A stretch of 64,000 nt of DNA from Streptomyces purpureus (GCF_014648195.1 NZ_BMQQ01000015.1:31362-95361); one strand, 5' to 3'; counted from the first letter of the stretch, positions 31,901 to 40,259 are shown. Notes: a model not told the origin generated them from the sequence alone. Translations and numbers: made by a program.

Positions 31901-32701
31901 TTACGTGAGGGGCCCCGCGCCCTCCGCCGGCCGCTCCTCGTACGGAAGCAGCTCCGGCCGCTTCGCCGGGCGTCCGTCGCCGGACGAGCGGCCCGTCAGC
32001 CGGCGGCCGATCCACGGTCCCAGGTGCTGCCTGGCGAACCGTACGTCGTCCACGCGCCGGGTCATCCACCCGGCCGGGACCGCCGCGGGCAGCGCCGCCT
32101 GCCAGTCGTACTCGGGCGCCAGGCCGAGCGTCTGCCACACGGCCTCGGCCACCCGCCGGTGCCCCTCGCCGGTCAGATGCAGCCGGTCCGCGTCCCACAG
32201 CCGTGGATCGCCGAGCGCGGTGGCGCCGTACAGGTCCACCACGTCCGCCCCGTGCCGGGACGCCAGCTCGTCGACGAAGGAGAACAGCTCCTCCATGCGC
32301 GGCCGGAAACGCTCCATCACCGGTCCGTGCCGGCCGGGGCTGCGCATCAGGACCAGCCGTCCGCACGACGGCGCGAGCTTCTCCACGGCCTCCTCCAGGA
32401 GGCCGCGCACCCGCCCCATGTCGCACGTCGGCCGCAGGGTGTCGTTGAGGCCGCCGACGAGGGTGACCACATCGGCACCCATCGCCGCCGCCCGGTCCAC
32501 CTGCTCGTCGACTATCTGGCCGATGAGCTTGCCGCGTACCGCGAGGTTCGCGTAGCGGAAGCCGGGGGCACGGGCCGCGAGCCGTCCGGCGAGCAGGTCC
32601 GCCCAGCCGCGGTAGGACCCGTCGGGAAGCAGGTCCGACATGCCTTCGGTGAAGCTGTCCCCGACGGCGACCAGACTGGTGTAGGTGGCATTCGTCTCCA
32701 T
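31901..32701 (-). CDS. SGNH/GDSL hydrolase
   Basis: A 266-residue esterase/lipase-like protein with all four SGNH blocks: GDSFTEGMSD (nucleophile Ser, near residue 14), NLAVRGKLIGQ, VVTLVGGLNDTL (Asn), and DRLHLTGEGH (catalytic Asp and His, near 195). There is no signal peptide, so it is probably intracellular. The start at 32701 is the ATG closest to the domain. An ATG 15 bases upstream is possible. The substrate is not predictable. Confidence 0.88.
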   Translation of the reverse strand: METNATYTSLVAVGDSFTEGMSDLLPDGSYRGWADLLAGRLAARAPGFRYANLAVRGKLIGQIVDEQVDRAAAMGADVVTLVGGLNDTLRPTCDMGRVRGLLEEAVEKLAPSCGRLVLMRSPGRHGPVMERFRPRMEELFSFVDELASRHGADVVDLYGATALGDPRLWDADRLHLTGEGHRRVAEAVWQTLGLAPEYDWQAALPAAVPAGWMTRRVDDVRFARQHLGPWIGRRLTGRSSGDGRPAKRPELLPYEERPAEGAGPLT

Positions 32702-32768
32702 GGCGGAGCCGATCATACCGCGCGGTATGGAGCCGCCCGCCGGTTCCGGAGGGCGGCTCCGCCGCACC

Positions 32769-33791
32769 TTACGGGGCCGGGCGGCCGACCAGCTCGCGCA
32801 GGACGTCCTCCATCGTGACCAGGCCGGCGAGGCGGCCGTCGCCCTCCTCGTCGATGACGGCGGCCAGGTGCGTACGGCTGCGCCGCATCGCCGTCAGCAC
32901 GTCGTCGAGCGGGGTCGAGGCCCGTACCCGGGCGATCGGCCGCAGCGCCGAGACCGGGAACGGCAGCTCGCGGGGCGTCACGTCCAGGGCGTCCTTCACA
33001 TGGAGGTAGCCGAGGATCCTGCGGTCGTCGTCGACGACCGGGAAGCGGGAGAAGCCCGACGCGGCGGAGAGGTGCTCCAGCTCCTCCGGCGTGGTGCCCA
33101 CGCGCGCGTGGACCACCTTCTCCACCGGCATCACCACGTCCCGCACCGGACGCCGGCCCAGCTCCAGGGCGTCGTGCAGCCGCTCGGTGGCGCGGTCGTC
33201 GAGGAGTCCGGCGTCCCCGGCGTCCGTCACCATCCGGGCGAGCTCGTCGTCCGAGAAGGTCGCCGACACCTCGTCCCTCGTCTCCACCCTGAGCAGCTTG
33301 AGCAGCAGGTTGGCGAAGGCGTTGATGGAGAAGATCACCGGACGCAGCGCGCGGGCGAGCGCCACCAGCGGCGGGCCGAGCAGCAGCGCCGTGCGGGTCG
33401 GCTCGGCCAGCGCGATGTTCTTGGGGACCATCTCGCCGAGCAGCATGTGCAGATAGGTCGCGAGGGCCAGCGCGATCACGAACGAGATCGGATGGACGAG
33501 ACCGTGCGGCACGCCGGCCGCGTCGAAGACCGGCTCCAGCAGATGCGCGATGGCCGGCTCGGCGACGATGCCGAGCACCAGGGTGCACAGCGTGATGCCG
33601 AGCTGGGCCGCCGCGAGCAGGGCGGAGACATGCTCGAGGCCCCAGATGACACTGCGGGCGCGCCGGTCGCCGCTCTCGGCGTGGGGTTCGATCTGGCTGC
33701 GCCGGACCGAGATCATGGCGAACTCGGCGCCGACGAAGAAGGCGTTCACGACCAGGGTCAGAAAGCCGATCAGAAGCTGGATCGCGGTCAT
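32769..33791 (-). CDS. CNNM/CorC-family protein, short form
   Basis: A 340-residue membrane protein. The DUF21/CNNM transmembrane domain takes the first 190 residues (LIGFLTLVVNAFFVGAEFA, LGITLCTLVLGIVAEPAI, HMLLGEMVPKNIAL). Two CBS motifs follow (VRDVVMPVEKVVHARV and FPVVDDDRRILGYLHV, then LAAVIDEEGDGRLAGLVTM). It ends right after the CBS pair and lacks the transporter-associated C-terminal domain of its upstream neighbour. Family members act in Mg2+/Co2+ export or membrane homeostasis. It overlaps the upstream gene by ATGA. Confidence 0.9.
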   Translation of the reverse strand: MTAIQLLIGFLTLVVNAFFVGAEFAMISVRRSQIEPHAESGDRRARSVIWGLEHVSALLAAAQLGITLCTLVLGIVAEPAIAHLLEPVFDAAGVPHGLVHPISFVIALALATYLHMLLGEMVPKNIALAEPTRTALLLGPPLVALARALRPVIFSINAFANLLLKLLRVETRDEVSATFSDDELARMVTDAGDAGLLDDRATERLHDALELGRRPVRDVVMPVEKVVHARVGTTPEELEHLSAASGFSRFPVVDDDRRILGYLHVKDALDVTPRELPFPVSALRPIARVRASTPLDDVLTAMRRSRTHLAAVIDEEGDGRLAGLVTMEDVLRELVGRPAP

Positions 33792-35134
33792 CGGCGGGCC
33801 CCCTTGGATCCCTCGGTCTCCTCACGGTGGGGCGGCGGGGCGTGCAACAGCACCCGGGCCGCGCGGCGGCCGGTCGCGTCCACCACGTCCAGCTGCCAGC
33901 CGGTCAGCTCCACGCGGTCGCCGATCCGCGGGATGCGCCCGAGCTCGGTGGCGATCAGCCCGGCGAGGGTCTCGTACGGGCCGTCCGGCACCCGCAGGCC
34001 GATGGCGGCCAGCTGGTCCGTACGGGCGGCGCCGTCCGCCGACCACAGGGCACGGCCGTCCGGGTCCTTGCCCGCGGGGGCGAGGTCGGGGGTCTCGTGC
34101 GGATCGTGCTCGTCGCGGACCTCGCCGACGACCTCCTCGACGATGTCCTCCAGAGTCACGACACCGGCCGTGCCGCCGTACTCGTCGATGACGACGGCCA
34201 TGGTCCGCCGGCCCGAGAGCCGGTCGAGGAGCCGGTCCACGGTCAGGGTCTCGGGCACGAGCAGCGGCTCACGCAGCAGCTCGGAGACGCGCTTGAGGCG
34301 CCGCTCGTCGGCCGGTATCGCCAGCACGTCCTTGACGTGGGCGGTGCCGACGACGGTGTCCAGGCTGCCCTGATAGACGGGGAAGCGGGACAGGCCCGTG
34401 GCGCGGGTGGCGTTGGCGACGTCCTCGGCGGTGGCCGACACCTCCAGCGCGGTGACCTGCACCCGGGGCGTCATCACGTTCTCCGCGGTCAGCTCGGCGA
34501 GGTTCAGGGTCCGTACGAACAGTTCGGCCGTGTCGGCCGCCAGCGCGCCCTCCTTGGCGGAGTGCCGGGCCAGCGCCACCAGCTCCTGCGGGCTGCGGGC
34601 TGACGCCAGCTCCTCGGCGGGCTGGAGACCGAGCCGGTGCACGATCCGGTTCGCGGTGTTGTTGAGGTGGCTGATCAGCGGCTTGAAGGCGGCGGTGAAG
34701 ATCCGCTGCGGGGTGGCCACCACCTTGGCGACGCCCAGCGGCGACGAGATCGCCCAGTTCTTGGGGACCAGCTCACCGATGACCATCAGGACCACGGTCG
34801 ACAGGGCCGTAGCGATGACGAGGGCCACCGACGACGCGACCGAGGGGGAGAGCCCCACGGCCTCGACCGGGCCGCGGATGAGCTTGGCGATCGAGGACTC
34901 GGCGAGCATGCCGACGACCAGGTTGGTGACGGTGATGCCGAGCTGTGCGCCGGACAGCTGGAAGGTGAGGGACCGTACGGCCTTGAGTGCGCCGGCGGCC
35001 CCGCGCTCACCCCGTTCGACGGCCCGTTCGAGCTCGCCGCGCTCGACGGTCGTGAGGGAGAACTCGGCCGCGACGAAGGCGCCGCAGGCGAGGGAGAGCA
35101 GCAGCGCCACGGCGAGCAGGAGCACTTCGGTCAT
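33788..35134 (-). CDS. CNNM/CorC-family protein, full-length form
   Basis: A 448-residue membrane protein with the complete architecture. It has a CNNM transmembrane domain (LLAVALLLSLACGAFVAAEF, ALVIATALSTVVLMVIGEL, VPKNWAISSP), a CBS pair near residues 215-335 (MTPRVQVTALEVSATA, MAVVIDEYGGTAGVVTL), and a C-terminal CorC_HlyC-like domain (VPDGPYETLAGLIATELG, GWQLDVVDATGRRAARVL). A strong ribosome site GGAGGTGA precedes the ATG. It is followed by the short paralogue with an ATGA overlap, so the two probably form a heteromer or act in series. A 40-codon ORF ends at its ATG. Confidence 0.92.
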   Translation of the reverse strand: MTEVLLLAVALLLSLACGAFVAAEFSLTTVERGELERAVERGERGAAGALKAVRSLTFQLSGAQLGITVTNLVVGMLAESSIAKLIRGPVEAVGLSPSVASSVALVIATALSTVVLMVIGELVPKNWAISSPLGVAKVVATPQRIFTAAFKPLISHLNNTANRIVHRLGLQPAEELASARSPQELVALARHSAKEGALAADTAELFVRTLNLAELTAENVMTPRVQVTALEVSATAEDVANATRATGLSRFPVYQGSLDTVVGTAHVKDVLAIPADERRLKRVSELLREPLLVPETLTVDRLLDRLSGRRTMAVVIDEYGGTAGVVTLEDIVEEVVGEVRDEHDPHETPDLAPAGKDPDGRALWSADGAARTDQLAAIGLRVPDGPYETLAGLIATELGRIPRIGDRVELTGWQLDVVDATGRRAARVLLHAPPPHREETEGSKGARR

Positions 35135-35253
35135 CGGTTCACCTCCGTCCCATGATCGGCCAGGGGGAGGAGGAGTGCGCGATGTCGGGTACTGGGAGGC
35201 TCGCCCATGGGCGGACGCTCACACCTTTCACAGAGAGAAATGGGTTCACCCAT
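35131..35253 (-). CDS. Possible 40-codon leader ORF of the CNNM operon
   Basis: An ATG at 35253 opens a 40-codon frame whose TGA (35131-35133) overlaps the ATG of the CNNM gene (ATGA). The peptide is polar. It has a CxxC pair (SLCERCERP) and the tripeptide GEP twice, each time after Met (MGEPISL, MGEPPS). Pro- and acid-rich short leaders control Mg2+ transporters in enterobacteria (mgtL, corL), but no homology to these is claimed. There is no ribosome site before 35253. The frame could be chance in GC-rich DNA, so confidence is low. Confidence 0.35.
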   Translation of the reverse strand: MGEPISLCERCERPPMGEPPSTRHRALLLPLADHGTEVNR

Positions 35254-35353
35254 GGTAAAGGATGGGCAAAGGGTGGTGCGGAGGGGGCAGGGGGTCAGCC
35301 GCCGAGGCCGGCCGTGCCGGCGGCCCGGACGTGCGTACACGCCCGCCATCCCA

Positions 35354-35480
35354 CCACCGGCCCGCCCCGCGCGTCGAAACCGTTCCGTCCTGCGGACAGG
35401 CGGTCTAGCGCCCGCCACCGGCCCGCCCCGCCCGTCGAAACCGTTTCGCCTTGCGGGCAGGGCGCCTAGCGCCCGCCACC
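35354..35480. repeat. 61-bp direct tandem repeat duplicating a gene end
   Basis: Unit 1 (35354-35414) and unit 2 (35415-35475) match at about 52 of 61 positions, and a third partial copy begins at 35476. Each unit ends with the sequence CTAGCGCCCG, which in unit 2 contains the stop codon and last codons (GGGR-stop) of the F420-type oxidoreductase gene. So the 3' end of that gene has been copied downstream. Unit 2 also carries CGAAACCGTTTCG, a small near-perfect hairpin. The surrounding gap (35135-35465) otherwise holds the possible leader ORF and promoter of the CNNM genes. Confidence 0.8.
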
Positions 35481-36359
35481 CTCCCGGGCGCGCCGTTCGC
35501 GCTCCCGTACCTCGGCGACGACCGGCCCGAACGCCTCCATCGCCGGATCGAGCACCGTGAAGTACGTGAAGCCGTACCGCTCGCGCTGCCCCAGCAACTG
35601 GTCGGCGATCTCCTCGACGGTGCCGACGGCCACCACCGGCAGCTCCAATACCTGCGCCTCGGTCAGCTGCGGCACGTACGGCATCAGCTCCTTGACGGCC
35701 CCGGCCCGGTCGTCGGTGACCTGGACGATCTGGAGCAGCAGATTCAGCTCGGCGGGGGCCGCCCGGCCGGCGGCGAAGCGGTGGTAGGCGGCCACCCGCT
35801 CGTCCAGTTCGGCGGGGGAGCAGAGGGTGAACACACCGTCCTGCTGCCGGACGCCCGCGAACGCGGCGATGTCCGCGTGCTCCGCCGCCAGCCGCAGCAC
35901 CCGGTCGCCGTTGCCGCCGATCAGCAGCGGCGGCCGGTACTCCTCCCCGGCCAGCAGCCCGGTCACCTCCTCGACCGTCCGGCGCAGACGGTCGACCCGG
36001 CGCCCCGGCGGCAGGAACTCGATCCCGGCCCGCTCGTGCTCCTCACGTACGTAGCCGGTGCCGAGCCCTATCTCCAGCCGGCCTTCGGTCAGCGCGGCGG
36101 TGGTCGCGATCTCCCGGGCCAGCAGCACCGGATTCCAGAACGCCGCGTTCAGCACGAACGTGCCGAGCCGCGGCCGCCGGGTCGCCGCCGCCGCGGCCAC
36201 CAGCGCCGGGAACGGCGCGGGCATCCCCAGGTGGTCCGGCACGTTGATGACGTCAAAGCCGAGTTCCTCGGCCCGCTCGCACCGTGCGCACCACTCCCCG
36301 CCCCCGGCGGGCGTGACCATGTTCACTCCGAACCGTAACGGCCTGTCCATGACGTCCAT
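35466..36359 (-). CDS. LLM-class F420-dependent oxidoreductase
   Basis: A 297-residue luciferase-like monooxygenase-fold protein: GVNMVTPAGGGEWCARCERA, FDVINVPDHLGMPAPFPAL, LGTFVLNAAFWNPVLLARE, and LGTGYVREEHERAGI. This is the pattern of the F420-binding actinobacterial subfamily. ATG 36359 follows GGAGGAGGG. The gene stands alone and is divergent from a toxin-antitoxin pair. Its 3' terminus is duplicated in a tandem repeat. The substrate is unknown. Confidence 0.9.
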   Translation of the reverse strand: MDVMDRPLRFGVNMVTPAGGGEWCARCERAEELGFDVINVPDHLGMPAPFPALVAAAAATRRPRLGTFVLNAAFWNPVLLAREIATTAALTEGRLEIGLGTGYVREEHERAGIEFLPPGRRVDRLRRTVEEVTGLLAGEEYRPPLLIGGNGDRVLRLAAEHADIAAFAGVRQQDGVFTLCSPAELDERVAAYHRFAAGRAAPAELNLLLQIVQVTDDRAGAVKELMPYVPQLTEAQVLELPVVAVGTVEEIADQLLGQRERYGFTYFTVLDPAMEAFGPVVAEVRERERRAREGGGR

Positions 36360-36380
36360 GAACCCTCCTCCGATCGGGAG

Positions 36381-36410
36381 TTGTCCACACTAGCGTTCTG
36401 GCGCTAGCTT
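36381..36410 (+). promoter_or_regulatory. Toxin-antitoxin promoter with a CTAGCG dyad operator
   Basis: TTGTCC (36381-36386) and TAGCTT (36405-36410) are 18 bases apart and only 6 bases before the antitoxin GTG, so the mRNA is likely leaderless. Inside the spacer, CTAGCG (36390-36395) and CGCTAG (36402-36407) form a perfect dyad with a 6-base centre, a typical binding site for a ribbon-helix-helix antitoxin that represses its own operon. Confidence 0.65.
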
Positions 36411-36416
36411 GGAAGG

Positions 36417-36656
36417 GTGGCCAAGACACAGTTGAACGTGCGGGTGGACGAGACCACCGCCGAAGCCGCCCGCAGGCGGGCGCAGCAGCGCGGCGTGAGC
36501 GTCAACCGCTACATCGAGGAACTCGTCCAGCAGGACGCGGGCGAGGCGGGCCGGGCCTTCGTGGAGGCCGCGGCCGATTTCATGAAGCAGTACGAGGCGG
36601 TGTTCGCCGAGGAGTTCGCCGACAGCCGCCTCGGCTCCGGCCCGGACGCGCGGTGA
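36417..36656 (+). CDS. Ribbon-helix-helix antitoxin
   Basis: A 79-residue protein with an N-terminal RHH fold: the strand KTQLNVRVDETTAEAARRRA and then QRGVSVNRYIEELVQQD (residues 3-43). A C-terminal tail rich in Phe/Ala/Glu (FVEAAADFMKQYEAVFAEEF) would wrap the toxin. The GTG start at 36417 lies immediately after GGAAGG. It is followed 16 bases later by a Doc-like gene, the standard antitoxin-first order. A dyad on the promoter fits autoregulation. Confidence 0.88.
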   Translation: MAKTQLNVRVDETTAEAARRRAQQRGVSVNRYIEELVQQDAGEAGRAFVEAAADFMKQYEAVFAEEFADSRLGSGPDAR

Positions 36657-36672
36657 CGGCGGCCCCTGCCGT

Positions 36673-37044
36673 ATGACGCTCTCCATCGACCTCGCCTGGC
36701 TGCTCATGGTCGCCGAGCATCAGATCCCCGGCGACCCCCAGGTCAGGGACTGGGGCGCGCTCGTGGCCGCCGTGGGCCGGCACGAGGCGGAGATCTTCGG
36801 CATCCCCGTCTACGACGATCCGTACGCGCGCGCCGCGGCCCTGCTGCAACTGCTCCTGCACGTACCGGCGCTCGAGCACTCCAACGCGATGTTCGCCTGC
36901 GCCGTCGCCTACGGCTACCTCGTCGCCTCCGGCCTCGATCTGGTCACCTCGCCCGAACGGGTCCGCGACCTCGCCCGGCTGGTCAAGGACGGCAGGGCGG
37001 ACGTGCGCTCCATCGCCGGCGAGCTGCGCCGGTGGAGCCGCTGA
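36673..37044 (+). CDS. Doc/Fic-like toxin lacking the canonical GNKR motif
   Basis: A 123-residue protein with the all-helical fold of the Doc family (SIDLAWLLMVAEHQI, then WGALVAAVGRHEAEIFG). The catalytic helix of Doc reads HxFxDGNKRT. Here the corresponding stretch is LEHSNAMFACAVAYGYLV, so Asp, Gly, Asn, Lys and Arg are all replaced. I recall related streptomycete proteins with the same EHSN pattern, so this looks like a subfamily rather than decay. Phosphotransfer or AMPylation as in Doc or Fic is therefore uncertain. The gene ends 3 bases from the converging methyltransferase gene. Confidence 0.8.
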   Translation: MTLSIDLAWLLMVAEHQIPGDPQVRDWGALVAAVGRHEAEIFGIPVYDDPYARAAALLQLLLHVPALEHSNAMFACAVAYGYLVASGLDLVTSPERVRDLARLVKDGRADVRSIAGELRRWSR

Positions 37045-37047
37045 CCC

Positions 37048-37731
37048 TCACCCCCGCACCGCCTCCGGGGGACGGCGGGCCACCCCGAGGACACAGGACG
37101 ACGTGGGCATGCGCGGACCGGTCTCCGGGACGCGGAGCGTGCGGTACGACATGACCTCGAACCCGGCCGCCCCGATCGCGGCCAGCGGATCACGGGCCGT
37201 GTGGCAGCCGCCGAACACCAGTGGCCACACCGTCCGGTCCAGCGCCCGCTGGGTGGTCGCCATCGCCCGCCCCGGCGCCAGACCGTGCTCGAAGAACCGC
37301 AGCTCACCGCCGGGCTTGAGGACCCGCCACATCTCCCTCAGCGCGCGGGGCAGATCCCGCACGGTGCACAGCACCAGCGAGGCGACCACCGCGTCGAAGG
37401 CTTCGCTCTTCACCGGCATCGCCTCGGCCGCACCCGGCACCACGTCGACCGGGACCTCCGCGTGCAGCGCCGCGTCGACGGCCAACTGCCGCAGGTGGCG
37501 CTCCGGTTCGAGGGCGACCACCTCGGAGACGGTGGCGGGGTAGTGGGCGAAGTTCAGGCCGTTGCCCGCGCCGACCTCGATGACCCGGCCGCCGAGCCCG
37601 GCCAGCAACTCCTCGCGCAGGTCGGCGATCCCGGCCTTGCTGTCTGCGGCCACGCTGAAGCGGGCGTAGAAACGGGCGAACAGGGGGTGGTGGACGGCGT
37701 CCCGGGGAACCTCGCTACGGCGCGACGGCAT
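37048..37731 (-). CDS. Class I SAM-dependent methyltransferase
   Basis: A 227-residue methyltransferase: motif I VIEVGAGNGLNFAHYP near residue 50, motif II VVALEPERHLRQL, a post-II acidic loop AEAMPVKSEAFDAVVAS, and LREMWRVLKPGGELRFFEH (motif III) near 135. It belongs to the broad UbiE/Methyltransf_11 group. The N-terminal HHPLFARFYARFS segment is typical of small actinobacterial members. The acceptor is unknown. It is separated from the upstream VOC gene by about 54 bases and may be co-transcribed with it. Confidence 0.9.
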   Translation of the reverse strand: MPSRRSEVPRDAVHHPLFARFYARFSVAADSKAGIADLREELLAGLGGRVIEVGAGNGLNFAHYPATVSEVVALEPERHLRQLAVDAALHAEVPVDVVPGAAEAMPVKSEAFDAVVASLVLCTVRDLPRALREMWRVLKPGGELRFFEHGLAPGRAMATTQRALDRTVWPLVFGGCHTARDPLAAIGAAGFEVMSYRTLRVPETGPRMPTSSCVLGVARRPPEAVRG

Positions 37732-37785
37732 CTTCGGCCTCCTCCGACGGGGGATACGGTCATTCTCCCCCCGCGCGCCCCGGAA

Positions 37786-38127
37786 TCAGCGGACGAAACA
37801 GAACTCGTTGCCCTCGGGATCCCGCAGCACCTGGAAGTCGCCGTACGGATCGCTGACGATCCCGCCCACCCGCACGGCCCCCAGCCGCACCGCCTCCTCG
37901 GCCGCCTCGTCCACCCCGCCCGTCTCCAGGTCCAGATGGAGGCGGTTCTTGACCGCCTTCCCCTCCGGCACCTTCTGGAAGGCGATCCGGACGAACCCGG
38001 GCGGCTCCACGTACGACCAGTCCTCGCCGCGGTCCACCGGCTCACCGCCGAGGAGGGAGGCCCAGAACCGCACCAGGGCCGCCGGATCGGCGCAGTCGAA
38101 GACGATCTCGCTGACCTTTGCTCGCAT
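37786..38127 (-). CDS. VOC-family protein
   Basis: A 113-residue single VOC module: EIVFDCADPAALVRFWASLL at the start, GFVRIAFQKVPEGKAVKNR, HLDLETGGVDEAAEEAVRL, and the closing VLRDPEGNEFCFV. A related but longer copy of the same family lies at 62655-63110, with the shared signature KNRxHLDL. The start is ATG 38127. The role is unknown. Members bind small ligands or act as antibiotic-binding or lyase enzymes. Confidence 0.88.
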   Translation of the reverse strand: MRAKVSEIVFDCADPAALVRFWASLLGGEPVDRGEDWSYVEPPGFVRIAFQKVPEGKAVKNRLHLDLETGGVDEAAEEAVRLGAVRVGGIVSDPYGDFQVLRDPEGNEFCFVR

Positions 38128-38167
38128 GATCACCAGCGTACGTCCGCGGCCGCCCCCCAGCCCGTTG

Positions 38168-38884
38168 TCAGGCCCCGGCCGTGGCCCGGAACGCTGCCGC
38201 GTCCCAGCCGCCGCCCAGCTCCGGCGCGAGCCAATCCCCGGCCCGGGCCCGGAAATCGGTCGCCGACAGCGCCCCCGCGCCCGCCGGTACGGCACCCAGC
38301 AGCGGAGCGCCGGCCGCCGCCGGCAGGTCGGCCAGATTGCAGCGGGCCGCGAGGTCCGGCTCGTCCGGCCAGCTGCCGACCACCACCCCCAGCTGGGTCA
38401 GTCCCCGGGCGCGCAGTGCCTCGGCGGTCAGCGCGGTGGAGTTCAGCGTGCCAAGCCCGGCCGGCGCGACCACCAGGACCGGCGCGCCGAGCAGCCGCGC
38501 CGCGTCGGCGAGCGTGCCCTCCTCCTCGTCGAACCGTACGAGCAGCCCGCCCGCGCCCTCCACCAGCACCAGGTCGTGCTCGGCGGCCAGCTTCTCGGCC
38601 GCCGAGGCGACCTCCTGCGGCGAGACGGGCGCCATGGCGGCGCGCCGGGCGGCCGTCGCGGGCGCCAACGGCTCGGGGAACCGCGCCAGTTCGAGGGAGG
38701 TCCGGGCCCCGGAGAGCCGGGCCGCCTCGTCCGCGTCCCCGCGCTCACCCGGAGCTAGCCCGGTCTGCGCGGGCTTCAGCACGGCCACCGACCGGCCGTG
38801 CGCGGTGGCCACGGCGGCCACGGCGGCGGTGACGACGGTCTTGCCGATCTCGGTTCCGGTGCCGCTGACGACGATGACGCTCAT
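38168..38884 (-). CDS. bioD: Dethiobiotin synthase
   Basis: A 238-residue ATP-dependent carboxylase. The P-loop VVSGTGTEIGKTVV lies at residues 4-17 with KPAQTG (Lys for the substrate carbamate), and VLVEGAGGLLV lies near residue 106. It closes the ureido ring of dethiobiotin from DAPA, CO2 and ATP. GGAAGGAACAGG precedes ATG 38884. It is the third gene of the bioB-bioA-bioD operon, 79 bases after bioA. The C-terminal DFRARAGDWLAPELGGGW tail is usual in actinobacteria. Confidence 0.96.
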   Translation of the reverse strand: MSVIVVSGTGTEIGKTVVTAAVAAVATAHGRSVAVLKPAQTGLAPGERGDADEAARLSGARTSLELARFPEPLAPATAARRAAMAPVSPQEVASAAEKLAAEHDLVLVEGAGGLLVRFDEEEGTLADAARLLGAPVLVVAPAGLGTLNSTALTAEALRARGLTQLGVVVGSWPDEPDLAARCNLADLPAAAGAPLLGAVPAGAGALSATDFRARAGDWLAPELGGGWDAAAFRATAGA

Positions 38885-38963
38885 GGTCCTGTTCCTTCCG
38901 GGGCGGGCGGCCGACCGGCCGCCCGCCCGCACGTCCCACGGCCGGCCGGGGGCCGGCCCGTTC

Positions 38964-40259
38964 TCAGCCCGCCGCCGCGGCGGCGCACACCCCGGCGCAG
39001 ATCCGCGCGAGGTCCTCGTCACCGGTCACATACGGCGGCATCGTGTAGATCAGATCGCGGAAGGGCCGCAGCCACACGCCCGCCCGCACTGCCGCGGCGG
39101 TCGCCGCGGCCATGTCCACCGGGTGGTCGAGCTGGACGACGCCGATGGCGCCGAGCACCCGCACCTCACGTACCCCGGGCAGCTCCTTCGCCGCCGCGAG
39201 ACCGGTGTTCAGGCCCGCCTCGATGCGCTTGACCTCCGCCGCCCAGTCCTGCGACAGCAGCAGTCCGATGGAGGCGTCCGCCACCGCCGACGCCAGCGGA
39301 TTGCCCATGAAGGTCGGCCCGTGCGCGAGCACCGGCACCTCACCCTGCGAGATGCCGTCGGCCACCCGCGCGGTGCACAGCGTCGCCGCCATCGACAGAT
39401 AGCCGCCGGTCAGCGCCTTGCCCAGGCACATCACATCGGGGGAGACGGCGGCCTGGTCCGCTGCGAAGAGCGTGCCCGTACGGCCGAAGCCGGTGGCGAT
39501 CTCGTCGAAGATCAGCAGCACGCCGTGCTCGTCGCAGGCCTCCCGCAGCACCCGCAGATACTCCGGGGCGTGGAAGCGCATGCCGCCCGCGCCCTGGACC
39601 ACCGGCTCGACGACGACGGCGGCGAGCTCGTCGGCGTGCCGCCCGATCTCGGTGCGCAGCATCTCGGCGTACGACTCCTCGTACGCGGCCGGCGGCGCGT
39701 CCACGAAGACCTGCCGGGGCAGCACGCCCTGCCACAGTTCGTGCATACCGCCGTCGGGGTCGCACACCGCCATCGGCTGCCAGGTGTCGCCGTGGTAGCC
39801 GCCGCGCCAGGTCAGCAGCCGCCGCTTGGCCGGGCGGCCGATGGAGCGCCAGTACTGCAGGCACATCTTGACCGCGACCTCGACGGCGACCGAGCCGGAG
39901 TCGCTGAGGAAGACATGGCGCAGCGGCTCCGGGGTGATCTCGACCAGCCGGGCGGCGAGCCTGACAGCGGGCTCGTGGGTGAGCCCGCCGAACATCACAT
40001 GGCTCATCCGGCCGAGCTGGTCCGTCACGGCCTCGTTGAGGACCGGGTGGTTGTAGCCGTGCACGGCCGACCACCAGGACGACATGCCGTCGATCAACTC
40101 GTCCTGCCCGTGGACGGGTTCGGCGAGCTTCAGCCGTACGCCGGACGCGGACTCCACGACCAGCGGCTCCGCGCGGCCCGGCATGGGGCCGTACGGATGC
40201 CAGACGTGGGCCCGGTCCAGGGCGAGCAGCTCGTCGTGACCGAGGGAACGGTCACGCAT
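38964..40259 (-). CDS. bioA: DAPA aminotransferase
   Basis: A 431-residue PLP enzyme of class III: VWHPYGPMPG near the start, DGMSSWWSAVHGYNHP, SDSGSVAVEVAVKM, LLIFDEIATGFGRTG and the PLP lysine in MCLGKALTGGYLS near residue 275. It converts KAPA to DAPA with S-adenosylmethionine as amino donor, as is usual for BioA. Its ATG lies 8 bases inside the bioB 3' end. Confidence 0.96.
   Translation of the reverse strand: MRDRSLGHDELLALDRAHVWHPYGPMPGRAEPLVVESASGVRLKLAEPVHGQDELIDGMSSWWSAVHGYNHPVLNEAVTDQLGRMSHVMFGGLTHEPAVRLAARLVEITPEPLRHVFLSDSGSVAVEVAVKMCLQYWRSIGRPAKRRLLTWRGGYHGDTWQPMAVCDPDGGMHELWQGVLPRQVFVDAPPAAYEESYAEMLRTEIGRHADELAAVVVEPVVQGAGGMRFHAPEYLRVLREACDEHGVLLIFDEIATGFGRTGTLFAADQAAVSPDVMCLGKALTGGYLSMAATLCTARVADGISQGEVPVLAHGPTFMGNPLASAVADASIGLLLSQDWAAEVKRIEAGLNTGLAAAKELPGVREVRVLGAIGVVQLDHPVDMAAATAAAVRAGVWLRPFRDLIYTMPPYVTGDEDLARICAGVCAAAAAG

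Noticed and set aside
35354..35480. Attachment site or mobile-element end repeat
   Set aside because: The copies are adjacent rather than flanking a segment, and no integrase, transposase or tRNA gene is near.
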